64,000 nucleotides of DNA from Ichthyophis bannanicus (Eukaryota; Chordata; Amphibia; Gymnophiona; Ichthyophiidae), in assembly GCA_033557465.1 (NCBI GenBank), contig CM066043.1, positions 78,088,662 through 78,152,661 of the forward strand. The letters run 5' to 3'. The translations under genes and the position numbers were made by a program. The first letter of the stretch is position 1. Each line of letters opens with the position of its first letter. The notes beneath the pieces are model-generated. The model had not been told where the DNA came from. It worked only from the letters and a program-made list of their open reading frames with translations, and ran no database searches. Positions 41,650 to 52,496 of this stretch are shown here, one piece after another.

Positions 41650-42698
41650 TTTCCTTTAGAGATCTTCTGTGTTTGTCCCATTCTTTCTTGAATTCAAATA
41701 CAGACCTTGTCTCTACTACCTCCACTGGATCAGGGGAGAGCACTCTATGCGCTATACTTAGATTTCAGCAAAGGCCTTTGATACCATTCCTCATCAATGG
41801 CTTATAAATAAGCCGAGTGCCCTTAGGCTGTACTCTAGAATGACTGACTGGATTAGAAACTGGTTGAATGGGAGACGACAGAGGGTAATAGTAAATAGAG
41901 TCTATTCTGAAGATAGGTCTGTTATCAGTGGTATTCCACGGGGATCGGTCCTTGGTACTGTTCTTTTTAACCTTTTTTATAAGCGACACTGCAGAAGATC
42001 TCTTTGTGGATGATTTCAAAATATGCAACAGGATAGACAGCCTGGAAGGTGTGGATAACACTGGAGAGATTTAGCAAAGCTTGAAGAATAGTTGAAAATT
42101 TGGAAGCTAAGATTTAATGCTAAAAAATGCAAGGTTATGATTCGGGTTGCAAGAACCCAAGGGAGAGGTACAGTATAAGGTATGTAGTACTTCTATGCAT
42201 GAAATAAGAGTGGGACCTAGAGATGGTTGTCTCAGATGCTCTTAAAAGTGGCCAAACAGGTAGAAAAAGTGATGGCAAATGGCTAGAAGGGTGCTTGAGT
42301 GCATAGGGAGAGGAATGAACATCGGGATAAAAAAAGAGATGATAGTGCCTTTGTTTAAGTCTCTAATGAAAACTCATTTAAGTACTGTGTACAATTTTGG
42401 AGACCGCATCTTCAAAAGGATATAAACAGGATGGAGTCAGTCCACAGGGTGGCTACTAAAATGGTCAGTGGTCTTCATCACAAAGAATAAGGGGATAGAC
42501 TTAAAGATCTCAATATATTTACTTTGGAGGAAAGCGGGGGAAAGGGGAAATATGATGAAGACATTTCAATACCTCTGTGCTATAAATACACAGGAGGCAG
42601 CCTTCTTTCAAGTAAAAGGATGCTCTGGAATGAGGGTCATAAGATGAAGATGAAAGGGGATACACGCAGGAGTAATCTAAGGAAATATTGCTTTAATG
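41650..42698 (+). pseudogene. CR1-B relics: short minus-strand piece then plus-strand RT
   Basis: 41650-41735 is, on the minus strand, the extreme C-terminus/3' part of CR1-B (complement of GAGATCTTCTGTGTTTGTCC and TCTACTACCTCCACTGG). From 41736 a plus-strand, heavily decayed CR1-B RT begins: motif A region ALYLDFSKGL near 41750, a PRGSVLGTVLFNL motif B near 41938 and the C-terminal region after 42380. The domain continues across the hAT and LTR insertions into 47189-47400. Numerous frameshifts; old. Confidence 0.75.
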
Positions 42699-42749
42699 CA
42701 GGGGTCTCAAACACGCAGCCCCGCGACGGCGGAAAACCAAAAATCCCCC

Positions 42750-43140
42750 AAAACCCTGGCTTCTGCTGCTGCCGTTGCCGCCGTGGCAGCAGCAGAATCA
42801 ATTGTCAAATTTTAAAAAAAAACTGACTTCTGCTGCTCAAGCAGCTGTCCTGCGGCCCCTTTCCCTCTGCCCGGAGATCCGACTCTGCTCTCAGCGGCGT
42901 GCTTTTCAAGCCGCGAAGAGAGTATTCCCCTCTCGCGCGGCTTGAAAAACCGCGCGAGAGGGGAATACTCTCGTCGCGGCTTGAAAAGCACGCCGCTGAT
43001 AGAGCAGAGTCGGATCTCCGGGCAGAGGGAAAGGGGCCGCAGGACAGCTGCTTGAGCAGCAGAAGTCAGTTTTTTTTTTAAAATTTGACAATTGATTCTG
43101 CTGCTGCCACGGCGGCAACGGCAGCAGCAGAAGCCAGGGT
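42750..43140. repeat. Long near-perfect inverted repeat inside the hAT element
   Basis: Two arms of about 190 bases meet at a short spacer near 42943. Landmarks pair across it: GGCTTCTGCTGCTGCC (42759) with its complement near 43125, ATCCGACTCTGCTCTCAGCG (42878) with its complement near 43005, and CCCCTCTCGCGCGG with CCGCGCGAGAGGGG flanking the centre. Only a handful of mismatches are visible. The sister element at 57908 has one arm-like sequence without this palindrome. Confidence 0.88.
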
Positions 43141-43164
43141 TTTGGGGGTTTTTTTGTTGGCCGG

Positions 43165-44060
43165 TAATGAGCTATGGAGGGGCTGACTGAACTGGAAGTG
43201 GGCTATTGGCAGAGGGGGGGGGGGGTTATGACTGGTAATGGGCTGGGGGGGGGGGGTTATAACTGGAAATGGGCAATGGTGGGGGCTAGGACTGGAAATG
43301 GGCAGATGGGGGTTAGGACTGGAAGTGGGCTATTGGCAGGGGGGGTTATGACTGGTAATGGGCTGGGGGGGGGTTATAACTAGTAATGGGCTATGGTGGG
43401 GGCTAGGACTGGAAATGGGCAGATGGGGGTTAGGACTGGAAGTGGGCTATTGGCAGGGGGGGGTTATGACTGGTAATGGGCTATGGTGGGGGCTAGGACT
43501 GGAAATGGGCAGATGGGGGTTAGGACTGGAAGTGGGCTATTGGCAGGGGGGGGTTATGACTGGTAATGGGCTATGGTGGGGGCTAGGACTGAAAATGGGG
43601 TGATGGGGGTTAGGACTGGAGGTGGGCTGATTGGGGGGTTAGGACTGGTAATGGCCTATGAGGGGAGGTAAGACTGAAAATGGGGTGATGGGGGATACGA
43701 CTGCAAGTGGGCTATGGGGGGGACTAGGACTGGTAATGGGCTATGGGGGGGGGGTAAGACTGAAAATGGGGTGATGGGGGGGTAAGACTGGAAGTGCGCT
43801 ATGGGGAGGTTAGGACTGGTTATGGGCTATGGGGGGTCTAGGACTGGTAATGGGCTGGGGGGGTTGCTAGGACTGGAAATGGGCTGAGTGGAAGGGGGGC
43901 TTGAACTGCAAATGGCTGATGGGGAGGGGGGCTTGGAATGGAAATGGGCTGTGAGGGGAGGGAGCTAGGATTGGAAATGGGCTGATGGGGGGCTAGGATT
44001 GGAAATGGGCTGATGGTGAGGCTAGGATAGGACTGGAAATGGACTGATGCAGGGACTAGA
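43165..44060 (+). repeat. G-rich minisatellite inside the hAT element
   Basis: About 900 bases of short units of the type ACTGGAAATGGGCTATGGGGG. At 43270-43610 they assemble into a higher-order unit of about 85-90 bases that repeats three to four times almost unchanged. Farther right the units diverge. Open frames here are Gly/Trp-rich artefacts. Runs of five or more G recur every 20-30 bases on the plus strand. Confidence 0.88.
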
Positions 44061-44982
44061 AAGGAGCAGATGCTGGGTGGGGCTGGAACTAGAAGGGAGC
44101 TGATGTTGGGGGAGGATTAGAATGGGATGGAGCTGGGAAAGTGAAATGGAGAGGGGAAAAATATTTTGTCTGGAAGAGAAGACAAATCTACAATTGGCCA
44201 GGTATTGGGAGAGTAAGTGGGGATTGAGGATGGAGGGGTAAAATTTGAGTGGATGAAATAGGAATGAGGAAAGAGCAAAAGGAGAAAGATTAGTATGTTA
44301 AAGCAGATGTAGAGAGAGAGAATGGAAAAAAACTAGAAGAGAGAAGAAAGGACAAATGGACAGCAGACGATGGAGATAGCAGAAGACACGAAGAAACCAG
44401 AAGTGGCTGGAGCAATTGCAACTGAAAAAAAATGCACAAAAGGTAGAAAAATATCTCTTTATTTTGAATTTATTAACTGGAATATGTCAGCTCTGGGAAA
44501 TGTGCATCATTAATGTCTGTGATTTGGTACAAGAAATTATTTATAGTTTTATTTCTACAGTGCTGAGGTATTCTGTGTAATTCCTATTTGACATTGCTAC
44601 TTGTTCTCTTTTCCCAGTAGGTCATGTATTGTTCTCTGAAATGTATTGATTTAATATTTGCAGTGTTGCCTTTTGATAGGTAGGGTCTGGTGCTTTGTGA
44701 GTCCTGGTAGTGCTGTTATGATACGGGGGGTTTGCTATGGGTTCCAAATGGGCAGTGTTAGTAGTAGTTCCTAATGTGCCTGGCGGTTGGCACTGGATTA
44801 TAGTAATATAGAAATTTTCTAGTCTTTCTTTATCCATGCACTCATTATGCAACATTATGCAAATATTTATGCAAATGAGGCCCCTTATGCAAATGAGGCC
44901 CGTGTCTTATGCGGCCCCCGGGTTACTTTACAAGTCCTCATTCAGCCCTCAAAGCAATTTGAGTTTGAGACCCCTGCTTTAA

Positions 44983-47188
44983 TGGCAGAGAAAAAAAGTT
45001 TTAAAATGCCTGGCCATGTTTTTAAAAGCAGGGCTGGTTTGGCCTAAATTTGTGTTTCAGGAATGCAGGGGAGAGTATGCTTTCTGGCTGCCCAGGTTTA
45101 CCACGGCATCAAGGTTGGTGCTAGGGGGCCAAATTAAAAGGAAAAAGAGGTTGAAAATGAAAATAGAAAAAGAATGACAGCCGCATTAACAATAAATGGA
45201 AGGGTCAGTAAAGTCTCAAATAAGGAAATAAACATTTAAAATGAAAGGCTGGCTAGTTCAAATGAAGTGTCAAATAAGGAAACATGCCAAATAAATAATT
45301 CTTTACTGATCCTGAAGGAATATGTGGGTGCATGTATGTGTATGAATATAAGGGGGATCAGACTGCAGTTTCAATAAGGTGTTGAAGGAGTTGATGAACA
45401 CAGCAGAGCTGATGCAGGAAGCAGCTGAGCCTGTGGCAAGCACAGGAGAGCTCACAGGAAATAACAAAAAGTATGATGTAATTAAATAAATAATACAGAT
45501 CCTAAGCAAACTTTAAAGAAAATGGCTTATACAATTATTTTAAGGTGTGCAAAGATCTGCTAGGGGCTTTAAAAGTAGGCTGTGTGAGTTGGAATGAAAG
45601 TAGTTAGGAACAATTTCCAGACAGATCTGTGTATAAGAGTACTTTTATAGAGAGGATAAAATCCTCATTCAGGAACTACAGTGCCTGTGGTGGAAGAAAA
45701 TTCTGATGAGGTAAGGCATGCCAGAGTGAGTGTCTGTATGAAAGAGCTTATTTGATTCCAGAATTAGAAGAAATTGAGAATTTATTATAGAAGATAATGT
45801 GTATGAATGAAAGCTGAAGAGAAAACTTAATTGTAAACGTGAGAACCTTTTCCTTGGTAACTGGAATAAGGCTGAGGGAGGTCTGAAACTCATTCAAGCA
45901 GTTTTAAATCTAAGCTGAATGAAGATTTTAATTGATTTATCAGAGAGTAAGAACTTAAATTGTTTTCTTGAAGAGTGAGTTTAATTTAAGCACTGTTTTA
46001 AGAAGCATTTGGCAGTATGTGAGACTTGCTTACAAGAGCACTGGAGTCCCTCAAGCAGTGAAGGAAAAGTAAGGTTGAAGGTATAAAACTCCCAGTTTAG
46101 TGAGAGAAAAACTTGAAAGAGAGCTGTTTTAAAATCGAGCACTGCTCAAAGGATTTTTTTAATCCTGAAACAGCTTTTCAGTGAGGAAGAGTGGATGTGA
46201 AAGAGAGAAGGATTGAATGTGTGTATAAAAGAAAAATGACTTATTTAAAGAACTAAAGTTAATTAGTAATTGGTATAGTTCTCCAGAACTGATCGGCAGT
46301 TTTAAAAGATTGTCTCTGGTACATAAAGAAAAAAAATTATTTTGGCACAGAGAGTTCTCTGAGAGGGAAAGATAGGAAACCGGAGTATTTTTTATTTTTG
46401 GGGTTGGAATAGCAAGCCACATCAGTAAGAGAAACAGAAAACAAAGAAACGGGCAGAAACACTTTTCTAGATTGCACACATAGCTAGGGAGATAGTTTAT
46501 TTTATTGATTTTTAAAGATAGCAGATAATCTGACTACAACTGGACATTGCTGGAGCAGAGGGGATCCTCAGGCGCCCAATGTCCAAGAAAGCTACAAGAC
46601 CTGGAAAGAAGAATGAGATAAGTGACAGACACACCATAGTGAATATTTTTTGAAACACACTAGTGCACTAGTAGACATTTTTTGAAACACAAGGTTTCCT
46701 TACCTGGAAGGTAACACCCATTCATCTGCAGGGGTGCACATGAAACATAGTGTTAAAACCTTTCTTCTATTAAGGAATAATAGAAACATTTGTTCATAGA
46801 ATATAGTTGATTATATTATATTATAGTGCAATGCTGGTGAAGACTGATTGTTATAAAGAAACTGAATCTATTTGAAAGCTTTATAAAGACTGTTATTTTT
46901 TATTACAAAAATTGAATTTACACTATTTTTTCAAATTAAAATTGGAACATTTTCAAAAGGTGACTTATTCAAGTGGTTCATTGTGGGAGAGTTCTCATCC
47001 CTTGGTAAGTTCTGATTTTGAAATTTGAGGTTCCCTGAAACACTAAAGTGTGTTGTAAAAAAATAAAAAATATTTTCTCTGTAAGCTGGGAGTTTCCACA
47101 GGTGGCTTACCTGAGGTAACTCAGCCCATTCTGACATACTCATAACATCAAGGTAAAGTAGGGTAATACCCCCGTGGAGCCCCTATTT
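44983..47188 (+). mobile_element. Solo Gypsy-type LTR, copy 2
   Basis: Starts TGGCAGAGAAAAAAAG, matching the LTR start at 36232, and ends in CTTACCTGAGGTAACTCAGC and GTAAAGTAGGGTAATACCCC, matching 41540-41600. It splits the CR1-B relic: CR1 sequence ends near 42690 and resumes at about 47190 (AGAAATGTGGTAGATGCGTG). The hAT copy inserted exactly at its left edge. No internal coding region, so a solo LTR of about 2.2 kb. Confidence 0.65.
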
Positions 47189-47400
47189 ACAGAAATGTGG
47201 TAGATGCGTGAAACAGCCTCCCAGTGGAGGTGGTGGAGAAGAGAACTGTATCATGAGTCAAGAAAGTATGGGACAAGTATGGAGTATCTCTGAGAGAAAG
47301 GAAAAGGAACATAGAGCATAATGGTTCTCATGGATTGCAGATTAGAAAGGACATATGGTCTTTATCTGCTGTCATTTTCTATGAGATATGTTTCTATGTA
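47189..47400 (+). mobile_element. CR1-B 3' end, continuation
   Basis: C-terminal codons and 3' UTR of the relic begun at 41736: CAGCCTCCCAGTGGAGGTGG and a decayed TTTCTATG tail near 47390. Confidence 0.7.
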
Positions 47401-47404
47401 ATTT

Positions 47405-48130
47405 ATTTACCTCCAAGATCAAACGAACTGGGCTCCTCCTACCTTTGTATAGTAGAACCACATCTGCCCATCTTCAGTCCTCCAGGACCAGTTCCAACTT
47501 TAAAGGATAGTTGAAAAGCTTAGACACAGAGTCACCAGAGCTTCCCTTTAAATTCCTTCAGTGCCCTCAGATGTATCCAATTTGGCCCCATTACTTTGTC
47601 TACTTTCAGTTTAAGTACTCCTCATTAGCACAATCCTCTGAAAACCATTGAAGGTCTACTTTACTTCTATTCCAATTTGTGTTTGTATTCTGAGGTCCAA
47701 CTCCCAGCTCTTCAACTGTGAACACAGAACAGAAATAAATGTTATGAAAATCTTTACTACTACTACTTATCATTTGTATAGCGCTACAAGGCACTTGCAG
47801 CACTGTATAGAGACATATAAGAGACAGTCCTTGCTCAGAAGAGTTTATAATCTAGGCAAAATAGACAATACAACAGTCAAGACAGACAACACAACTGGGG
47901 ACTAGGATAAATCAAGGAGAATGGTAAGGAAACACAGTCATCAGCCTCCTCATATTCCTCCCCTACACCCTTGAGTCTCATAATATCACTTTCTCACTTC
48001 CTTCAACCACTAACATATCTAAAATAAAGTGTTTTTTTCTTCAGTTACATTGCTTTCTTGACTACTTTCCCAACTTCCCTTAGCTTCTCCAGATAATGCT
48101 GCTTGCCTTCCTCTTTTTGTGATAGTTTAT
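47405..48130 (-). pseudogene. CR1-B fragment, minus strand, old
   Basis: Minus-strand phrases match the CR1-B linker and early RT: complement of GTCTACTTTCAGTTTAAGTA, and ACAGAACAGAAATAAATG near 47735. The 47606-47803 piece ends HNIYFCSVFTVEELGVGPQN-like. An insert at about 47752-47925 interrupts it. Broken throughout. Confidence 0.7.
47752..47925 (+). repeat. Short unclassified interspersed repeat
   Basis: Inserted in the CR1-B fragment. Contains CATTTGTATAGCGCTACAAG, GCAGCACTGTATAGAGACA and AGAGTTTATAATCTAGGCAA, phrases I associate with a common short repeat class of amphibian and reptile genomes, but I cannot name the family. Confidence 0.4.
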
Positions 48131-48247
48131 GAATACTAAAAGACAAAACATGTGATACAAGAAAAGCCAGAAAAATTACCTCAGTTTGCAATGAGCCCTT
48201 CAGGTGCTTTGGGCTTCTACTTTAATGGTTGGCACCAAAGATATCTA

Positions 48248-48851
48248 CAGTAGTGGCCAAAAAATTAAGGCAGGTATCTTTTTCTACAATTTATTGTTAA
48301 ATAATGTACTATGGAGATGTCACACGTGCTTACTTATTTAATCAGCATGGCGATTAGTCACACCATGCGCCTGGCGTCCATTTTAGTTTACTTACACTCT
48401 GTAGTAGGTTTCTTGGATGAAGTTTTGAATTTTTACAACTAGGAAAAGATTGAAAGTTACATGTGAAATATACATTCAAGATGGGTAGAAAGTGTGATAT
48501 TAATGATTTTGTAAAGGGACAAGTTGTCACACTCCATGCTGAAGGATATTCTCAATGTGCTGTTGCAAAACATTTGCATATATCAAGGTGTGCAGTTCAG
48601 AATGTTCTGAAATCAGGTGGCCATACACGTCGTTCGAAATGTGGGCGCAGACGGATAACTACTGGACGAGATTACCGATTCCTCAAACGCATTATTACAT
48701 CTAGTCCATATACTTCATCTCAACGTGTGGCTCAGTTAGCTAATGATCGAGGAATAAAGATAAGTGCCAGATCTGTCTGATGACGGCTTGTGGATGAATT
48801 CAAACTCATGGCCAGAAGGCCTGCCAAGAAGCCTATGATATGTGATAAAAC
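48248..48851 (+). mobile_element. Tc1-like element, 5' part
   Basis: Begins CAGTAGTGGCCAAAAAATTA after a TA dinucleotide (48246-48247), the usual Tc1 terminus and target. The N-terminal transposase follows. The copy is cut at about 48852 where Penelope sequence begins; the 3' half is not in the window. Confidence 0.8.
48463..48851 (+). pseudogene. Tc1-like transposase, N-terminal DNA-binding part
   Basis: The natural start is probably the Met at 48481 (MGRKCDINDFVKGQVV). Residues 1-105 form the paired-type helix-turn-helix domain: GYSQCAVAKHLHISRCAVQNVL is the first recognition unit, then the basic GRRRITTGRDYRFLKRII linker and the second unit SSQRVAQLANDRGIKISARSV. Two in-frame stops follow at 48778-48783, yet the same frame goes on RRLVDEFKLMARRPAKKPMI to the cut. 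The DDE catalytic domain is missing. Not functional. Confidence 0.85.
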
Positions 48852-49154
48852 AAAATTAGGCGGTCTTCTCCTTGAATGAATACTTCACGGTATAAATCAA
48901 TCTTGTTCATTCAATGTATCTCTTCAGTTCAATATTCCTATAAGCATTCAATTTTCTAATACAGGTCTCAGATAAACGTCGGCACTAAAATTCTAGGTAT
49001 TGTATATCCCCAGTCATGTGCCCGTTAACATCAACGACCTCTATTCATATCACTCAAAACCTATAAATGAAGTACTTAGCTGAATGTATGCTATTATCTC
49101 CATACAGCCAGATAATCAATACATCTCACTGCTCATCTTCTGTTCTTCTTGCAA

Positions 49155-49213
49155 GCCCCAACGCCATGTCTCTAGGCACCCTCGCGTTTCTCCTATCGGG
49201 TTCCTCAGGGGAC
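49155..49213 (-). ncRNA. Candidate hammerhead ribozyme of the Penelope-like element
   Basis: On the minus strand the conserved cores CTGAGGA (49202-49208) and GAA (start of GAAACGC, 49184-49190) occur in order. Stem I pairs GUCCC with GGGGC (5 pairs, one G-U). Stem III pairs ACGC with GCGU (49187-49184 with 49164-49161) around a 19-base loop and is followed by U at 49160 as the cleavage-site base. Stem II is weak (two C-G pairs). CUGANGA...GAA...UH is the hammerhead consensus, and Penelope-like elements are known to carry such motifs. Fold made by hand. Confidence 0.6.
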
Positions 49214-49890
49214 CGCAGATTTTCTACAAAAATAGCTTATGTTGGTAACTGAACTTCTTATATCAATGTTCATTACAATGCCTACCTTACTATTGCAATA
49301 AAACTGTAAACACCTGAATGAATGATGCTGCCCACATATTACTAGTCCAAAACTTCCAACTCTTCCAGCTTGGAAGCGGTCTGAAAACACCGCACATGCG
49401 GACTCTCCCTCCCTCATCATTTTTAAACTGCTGTTGCCGGTGATCCATTGGACGCCCTTTAAAAACCTGCCTTTCCTAATGGCCCATGGCAACAAATTGT
49501 ACTGCAGGCCATGCCTTGTGGATGTGGCCACCTTCTCTACTGTGGTACGTTGAATTTTTTACTTCATACCTACACTTAACCTCATCACTTTAAACGCATG
49601 CTGACCAAGTGATACCCATATTCAAACCCTTGGGCTGAACCGTACAGAAACATAGAAACATGATGACAGAAAAAGACCACATGGCCTATCTAGTCTGTCC
49701 TTCCATATCAACAACTACAACAGTCCACTTTTTACCTTTAGAGATCCTCTGTGTTGGTCCCATGCTTTTTTGAATTCAGTTACTGTCCTCATCTCTACCA
49801 CCTCCACTGGGAGACTATTCCACAGATCCACTACTCTTTCCGTAAAGAAATATTTCCGCATATCACTCCTGAATCTATCTCCCTTCACCC

Positions 49891-51312
49891 TCATCCCATG
49901 TTCCCTCGTAGCAGAACTTGCTTCAATTGAAAGAGGATCTCTCCCTGAACATTTATGCCACGGAGGTATTTAAACATCTCAATCATATCACCTCTATCCT
50001 GCCTTTCCTCCAAGGCGTACATATTAAGATCCTTAAGTCTGTCCTCATATGCTTTACAATGAAGCCCACTAATCATTTTAGTAGCTACCCTCTGCACCGA
50101 CTCCATCCTGTTCACATCCTTTTGAAGGTGCGGTCTCCAGAATTGCACACTATACTCCAAATGAGGTCGCACCAAAGACTTATACAGAGGCATTATTACT
50201 TCCTTTATTCTGCTAGCCATTCCTCTCCGTATGCACCCAAGCATCCTTCTAGCTTTTGCCGTTGCCTTTTCTACCTGTTTAGCTACTTTAAGATCATCAG
50301 ACACAACCACGCCTAGGTCCCGCTCTTCTTTAGTGGACAAAAGTACTTCACCTCCTATACTGTATTGCTCCCTTGGATTGCTGCAGCCCAAATGCATGAC
50401 CTTACATTTTTTAACATTAAATCCCAGCTGCCAAATTCTAGACCATTCTTCAAGCTTAGCTAGAACCCTCCTCATGTTATCTACACCTTCCTGGGTGTCT
50501 ACTCTATTGCAGATTTTGGTATCATCTGCAAAGAGGCAAACCTTACCCGACAGCCCTTCCGCTATATCACTAACAAAGATGTTAAAAAGAATCGGACCAA
50601 GGACAGATCCCTGGGGCACACCACTGGTAACATCCTTCTCCTCAGAGTGAGCTCCATTTACTTGTACTCTTTGTCGCCTCCCACCCAACCAATTTATAAC
50701 CCAAGCAGTAACTTTAGGGTCCATCCCTAGGGTGCTCAGTTTGTTTATAAGTCGCCTGTGAGGAACAGTGTCAAAGGCTTTACTGAAATCTAAATACACC
50801 ACATCTAGAGCTCTCCCTCGGTCCAACTCCCTGGTCACCCAGTCAAAGAAATCAATCAGATTTGTCTGACAAGACCTGCCTCTGGTGAATCCATGCTGCC
50901 TCGGATCCTGTAATCCGCTGGACTCCAGAAACCTCACTATTTTCTCTTTCAGCAGCGTTTCCAATAATTTACTCACCACCAAAGTTAAACTAACCGGCCT
51001 GTAGTTTTCAACCATATCCTTACTTCCGCTTTTGTGTAAAGGCACCACATGAGCCTCTCTCCATTCCTTTGGCACAACTCCCGACTCCAACGAGGCATTG
51101 AAAAGGTCAGCCAGTGGAGTTGCTAGAACGTCCCCAAGTTCCCTCAGTATTCTGGGGTGTATCCCATCCGGTCCCATCGCTTTGTCTACTTTAAGTTGAG
51201 CTAGTTTCTCACGAATACAGTCTTCTGAAAATTGTTCAAGATGTCCCTCGCTTCTGTTCCTATTTGTGGGTGTTTTCTGAGGTCCTGCTCCTGGTTCTTC
51301 ATCTGTGAACAC
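49891..51312 (-). CDS. CR1-B reverse transcriptase (473 codons open)
   Basis: Same product as 30342-31964: DKAMGPDGIHPRILRELGDV, YLDFSKAFDTVPHR, SGVPQGSVLGPILFN and LFADDTKICN are all intact, as is RPHLEYSVQFWRPH. The frame ends early, after FQLKQVLLRGNMG, because a single-base change shifts it about 65 codons before the usual C-terminus. The RT core is intact; the C-terminal tail is altered. Confidence 0.88.
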   Translation of the reverse strand: MFTDEEPGAGPQKTPTNRNRSEGHLEQFSEDCIREKLAQLKVDKAMGPDGIHPRILRELGDVLATPLADLFNASLESGVVPKEWREAHVVPLHKSGSKDMVENYRPVSLTLVVSKLLETLLKEKIVRFLESSGLQDPRQHGFTRGRSCQTNLIDFFDWVTRELDRGRALDVVYLDFSKAFDTVPHRRLINKLSTLGMDPKVTAWVINWLGGRRQRVQVNGAHSEEKDVTSGVPQGSVLGPILFNIFVSDIAEGLSGKVCLFADDTKICNRVDTQEGVDNMRRVLAKLEEWSRIWQLGFNVKKCKVMHLGCSNPREQYSIGGEVLLSTKEERDLGVVVSDDLKVAKQVEKATAKARRMLGCIRRGMASRIKEVIMPLYKSLVRPHLEYSVQFWRPHLQKDVNRMESVQRVATKMISGLHCKAYEDRLKDLNMYALEERQDRGDMIEMFKYLRGINVQGEILFQLKQVLLRGNMG

Positions 51313-52490
51313 AGAACAAAATATTTGTTAAGCAATTCCGCTTTATCCTTATCAGCTTCTACATATTCCCCCCCTACACCCTTGAGTCTGACAATACCAA
51401 TTTTGCCTTTCCTCTTCTCACTAATATATCTGAAAAGTGTCTTATCCCCCATTTTATTGCATTGGCTATTTCCTCCTCCTTTTGAATCTTTGCCTTCTTG
51501 ACTACTTTGCTAGCTTCTCTACGTTTTTCCAAATACAGATGCCTGTCTTCCTCTCTCTGTGATCTCTTGTATTTCATGAAGGCCTCCCTCTTTTTCTTCA
51601 CTTTTTCAGTTACTTCCTTAGAAAACCATAGCAGTCTCCTTTTCCTTTTGCCTTTATTTACCATTTTAACAAAAAGGTTGGTTGCCCTTAAAATATCCCC
51701 TTTCAGTTTTGCCCACTGTTTTTCTACATCCCCCAGCTCTTCCCATCCCACTAACGACTCCCTGAGGAATTGGCCCATCTTCGCAAAGTTAGTCTTCCTA
51801 AAGTCTAAGATCCTCACCTTGGAATGGATTCTAACAGCCCTAGTCCTAATACTGAACCACACCATCTGGTGATCACTGGATGCAAAATGATCCCCCACTA
51901 CAACATCAGAAACACTTTCCACCATTGGTAAGCACCAAGTCCAGTATGGTCCCTTCACGTGTGGGGTCTGTTACCAATTGCCTGAATAGTTCTCCCTGTA
52001 GAGAATCCAGGATCTCCTTACTTCTAGATGATACTGCAGCAGAAATGTGCCAATCAACATCTGGCATATTGAAATCTCCTATCAGTAGCACTTCCCCTTT
52101 CCTAGCAATGCTGCATATGTCTTCAATTAACTCTCTGTCCACCTCTTCCTCCTGTGAGGGAGGTCTGTATATCACACCAATGCAAATAGATTTCTCTTTC
52201 CCTCTTTCTAGTTTAACTCACAATGCCTCCTCTCTCCCTTTTAAGATCTGTAATTCCAAAGCTTTAATAGTAGTTTTTACATATAGTGCCACTCCTCCTC
52301 CCCTTCTTCCTACCCTGTCCTTTCTGAATAAAGTATAGCCAGGTATAGTTACATCCCAGTCATGGTTTTCTGTGAACCATGTTTCTGTAACTGCCACTAA
52401 ATCCAAGTCAGCCACTCCCACCAAAGCTTCAACATCAGGGATCTTATTTCCCATGCTACGGGCATTTATACACACTGCTTTCCATATGTT
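51201..52490 (-). pseudogene. CR1-B endonuclease and linker, frameshifted
   Basis: Pieces 52218-52517, 51906-52175, 51374-51958 and 51201-51452 cover the endonuclease (VTETWFTENHDWD, GDFNMPDVDW, DHQMVWFS) and linker in shifting frames, as in the copy at 31988-33210. The shifts are at different places, so the two copies decayed independently. The segment 52491-52517 belongs to the Penelope host. Confidence 0.82.
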
Positions 52491-52496
52491 ACCGTA

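Larger units (their letters stand above)
42699..44976. mobile_element. hAT-type non-autonomous element, copy 1, 2.28 kb
   Basis: Starts CAGGGGTCTCAAACACG and ends GAGTTTGAGACCCCTG, with the 8-bp duplication CTTTAATG at 42691-42698 and 44977-44984. No hAT transposase is visible. Inside are a long hairpin (42750-43140), a G-rich minisatellite (43165-44060) and a right part (44060-44976) shared with the copy at 57908-59636. Confidence 0.9.
49645..52490 (-). mobile_element. CR1-B LINE, second long copy, minus strand
   Basis: 5'-truncated CR1-B lacking ORF1, beginning with the first endonuclease codons (KAVCINARSMGNKIPDVEAL) at the right edge and ending in the CATAGAAA-type tail at 49647-49660. 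The flanking ACCGTA duplication shows a simple insertion in the Penelope endonuclease. Very similar to 30259-33200. Confidence 0.9.

Noticed and set aside
42750..43140. microRNA precursor
   Set aside because: The arms are about 190 bases and nearly perfect, far beyond a typical precursor, and belong to a transposon.
43174..43603. Gly/Trp-rich protein
   Set aside because: A translation of the minisatellite unit; no start context and no homologue type.
43260..43610. CRISPR array
   Set aside because: Repeats are contiguous minisatellite units with no unique spacers, in a vertebrate-type genome.
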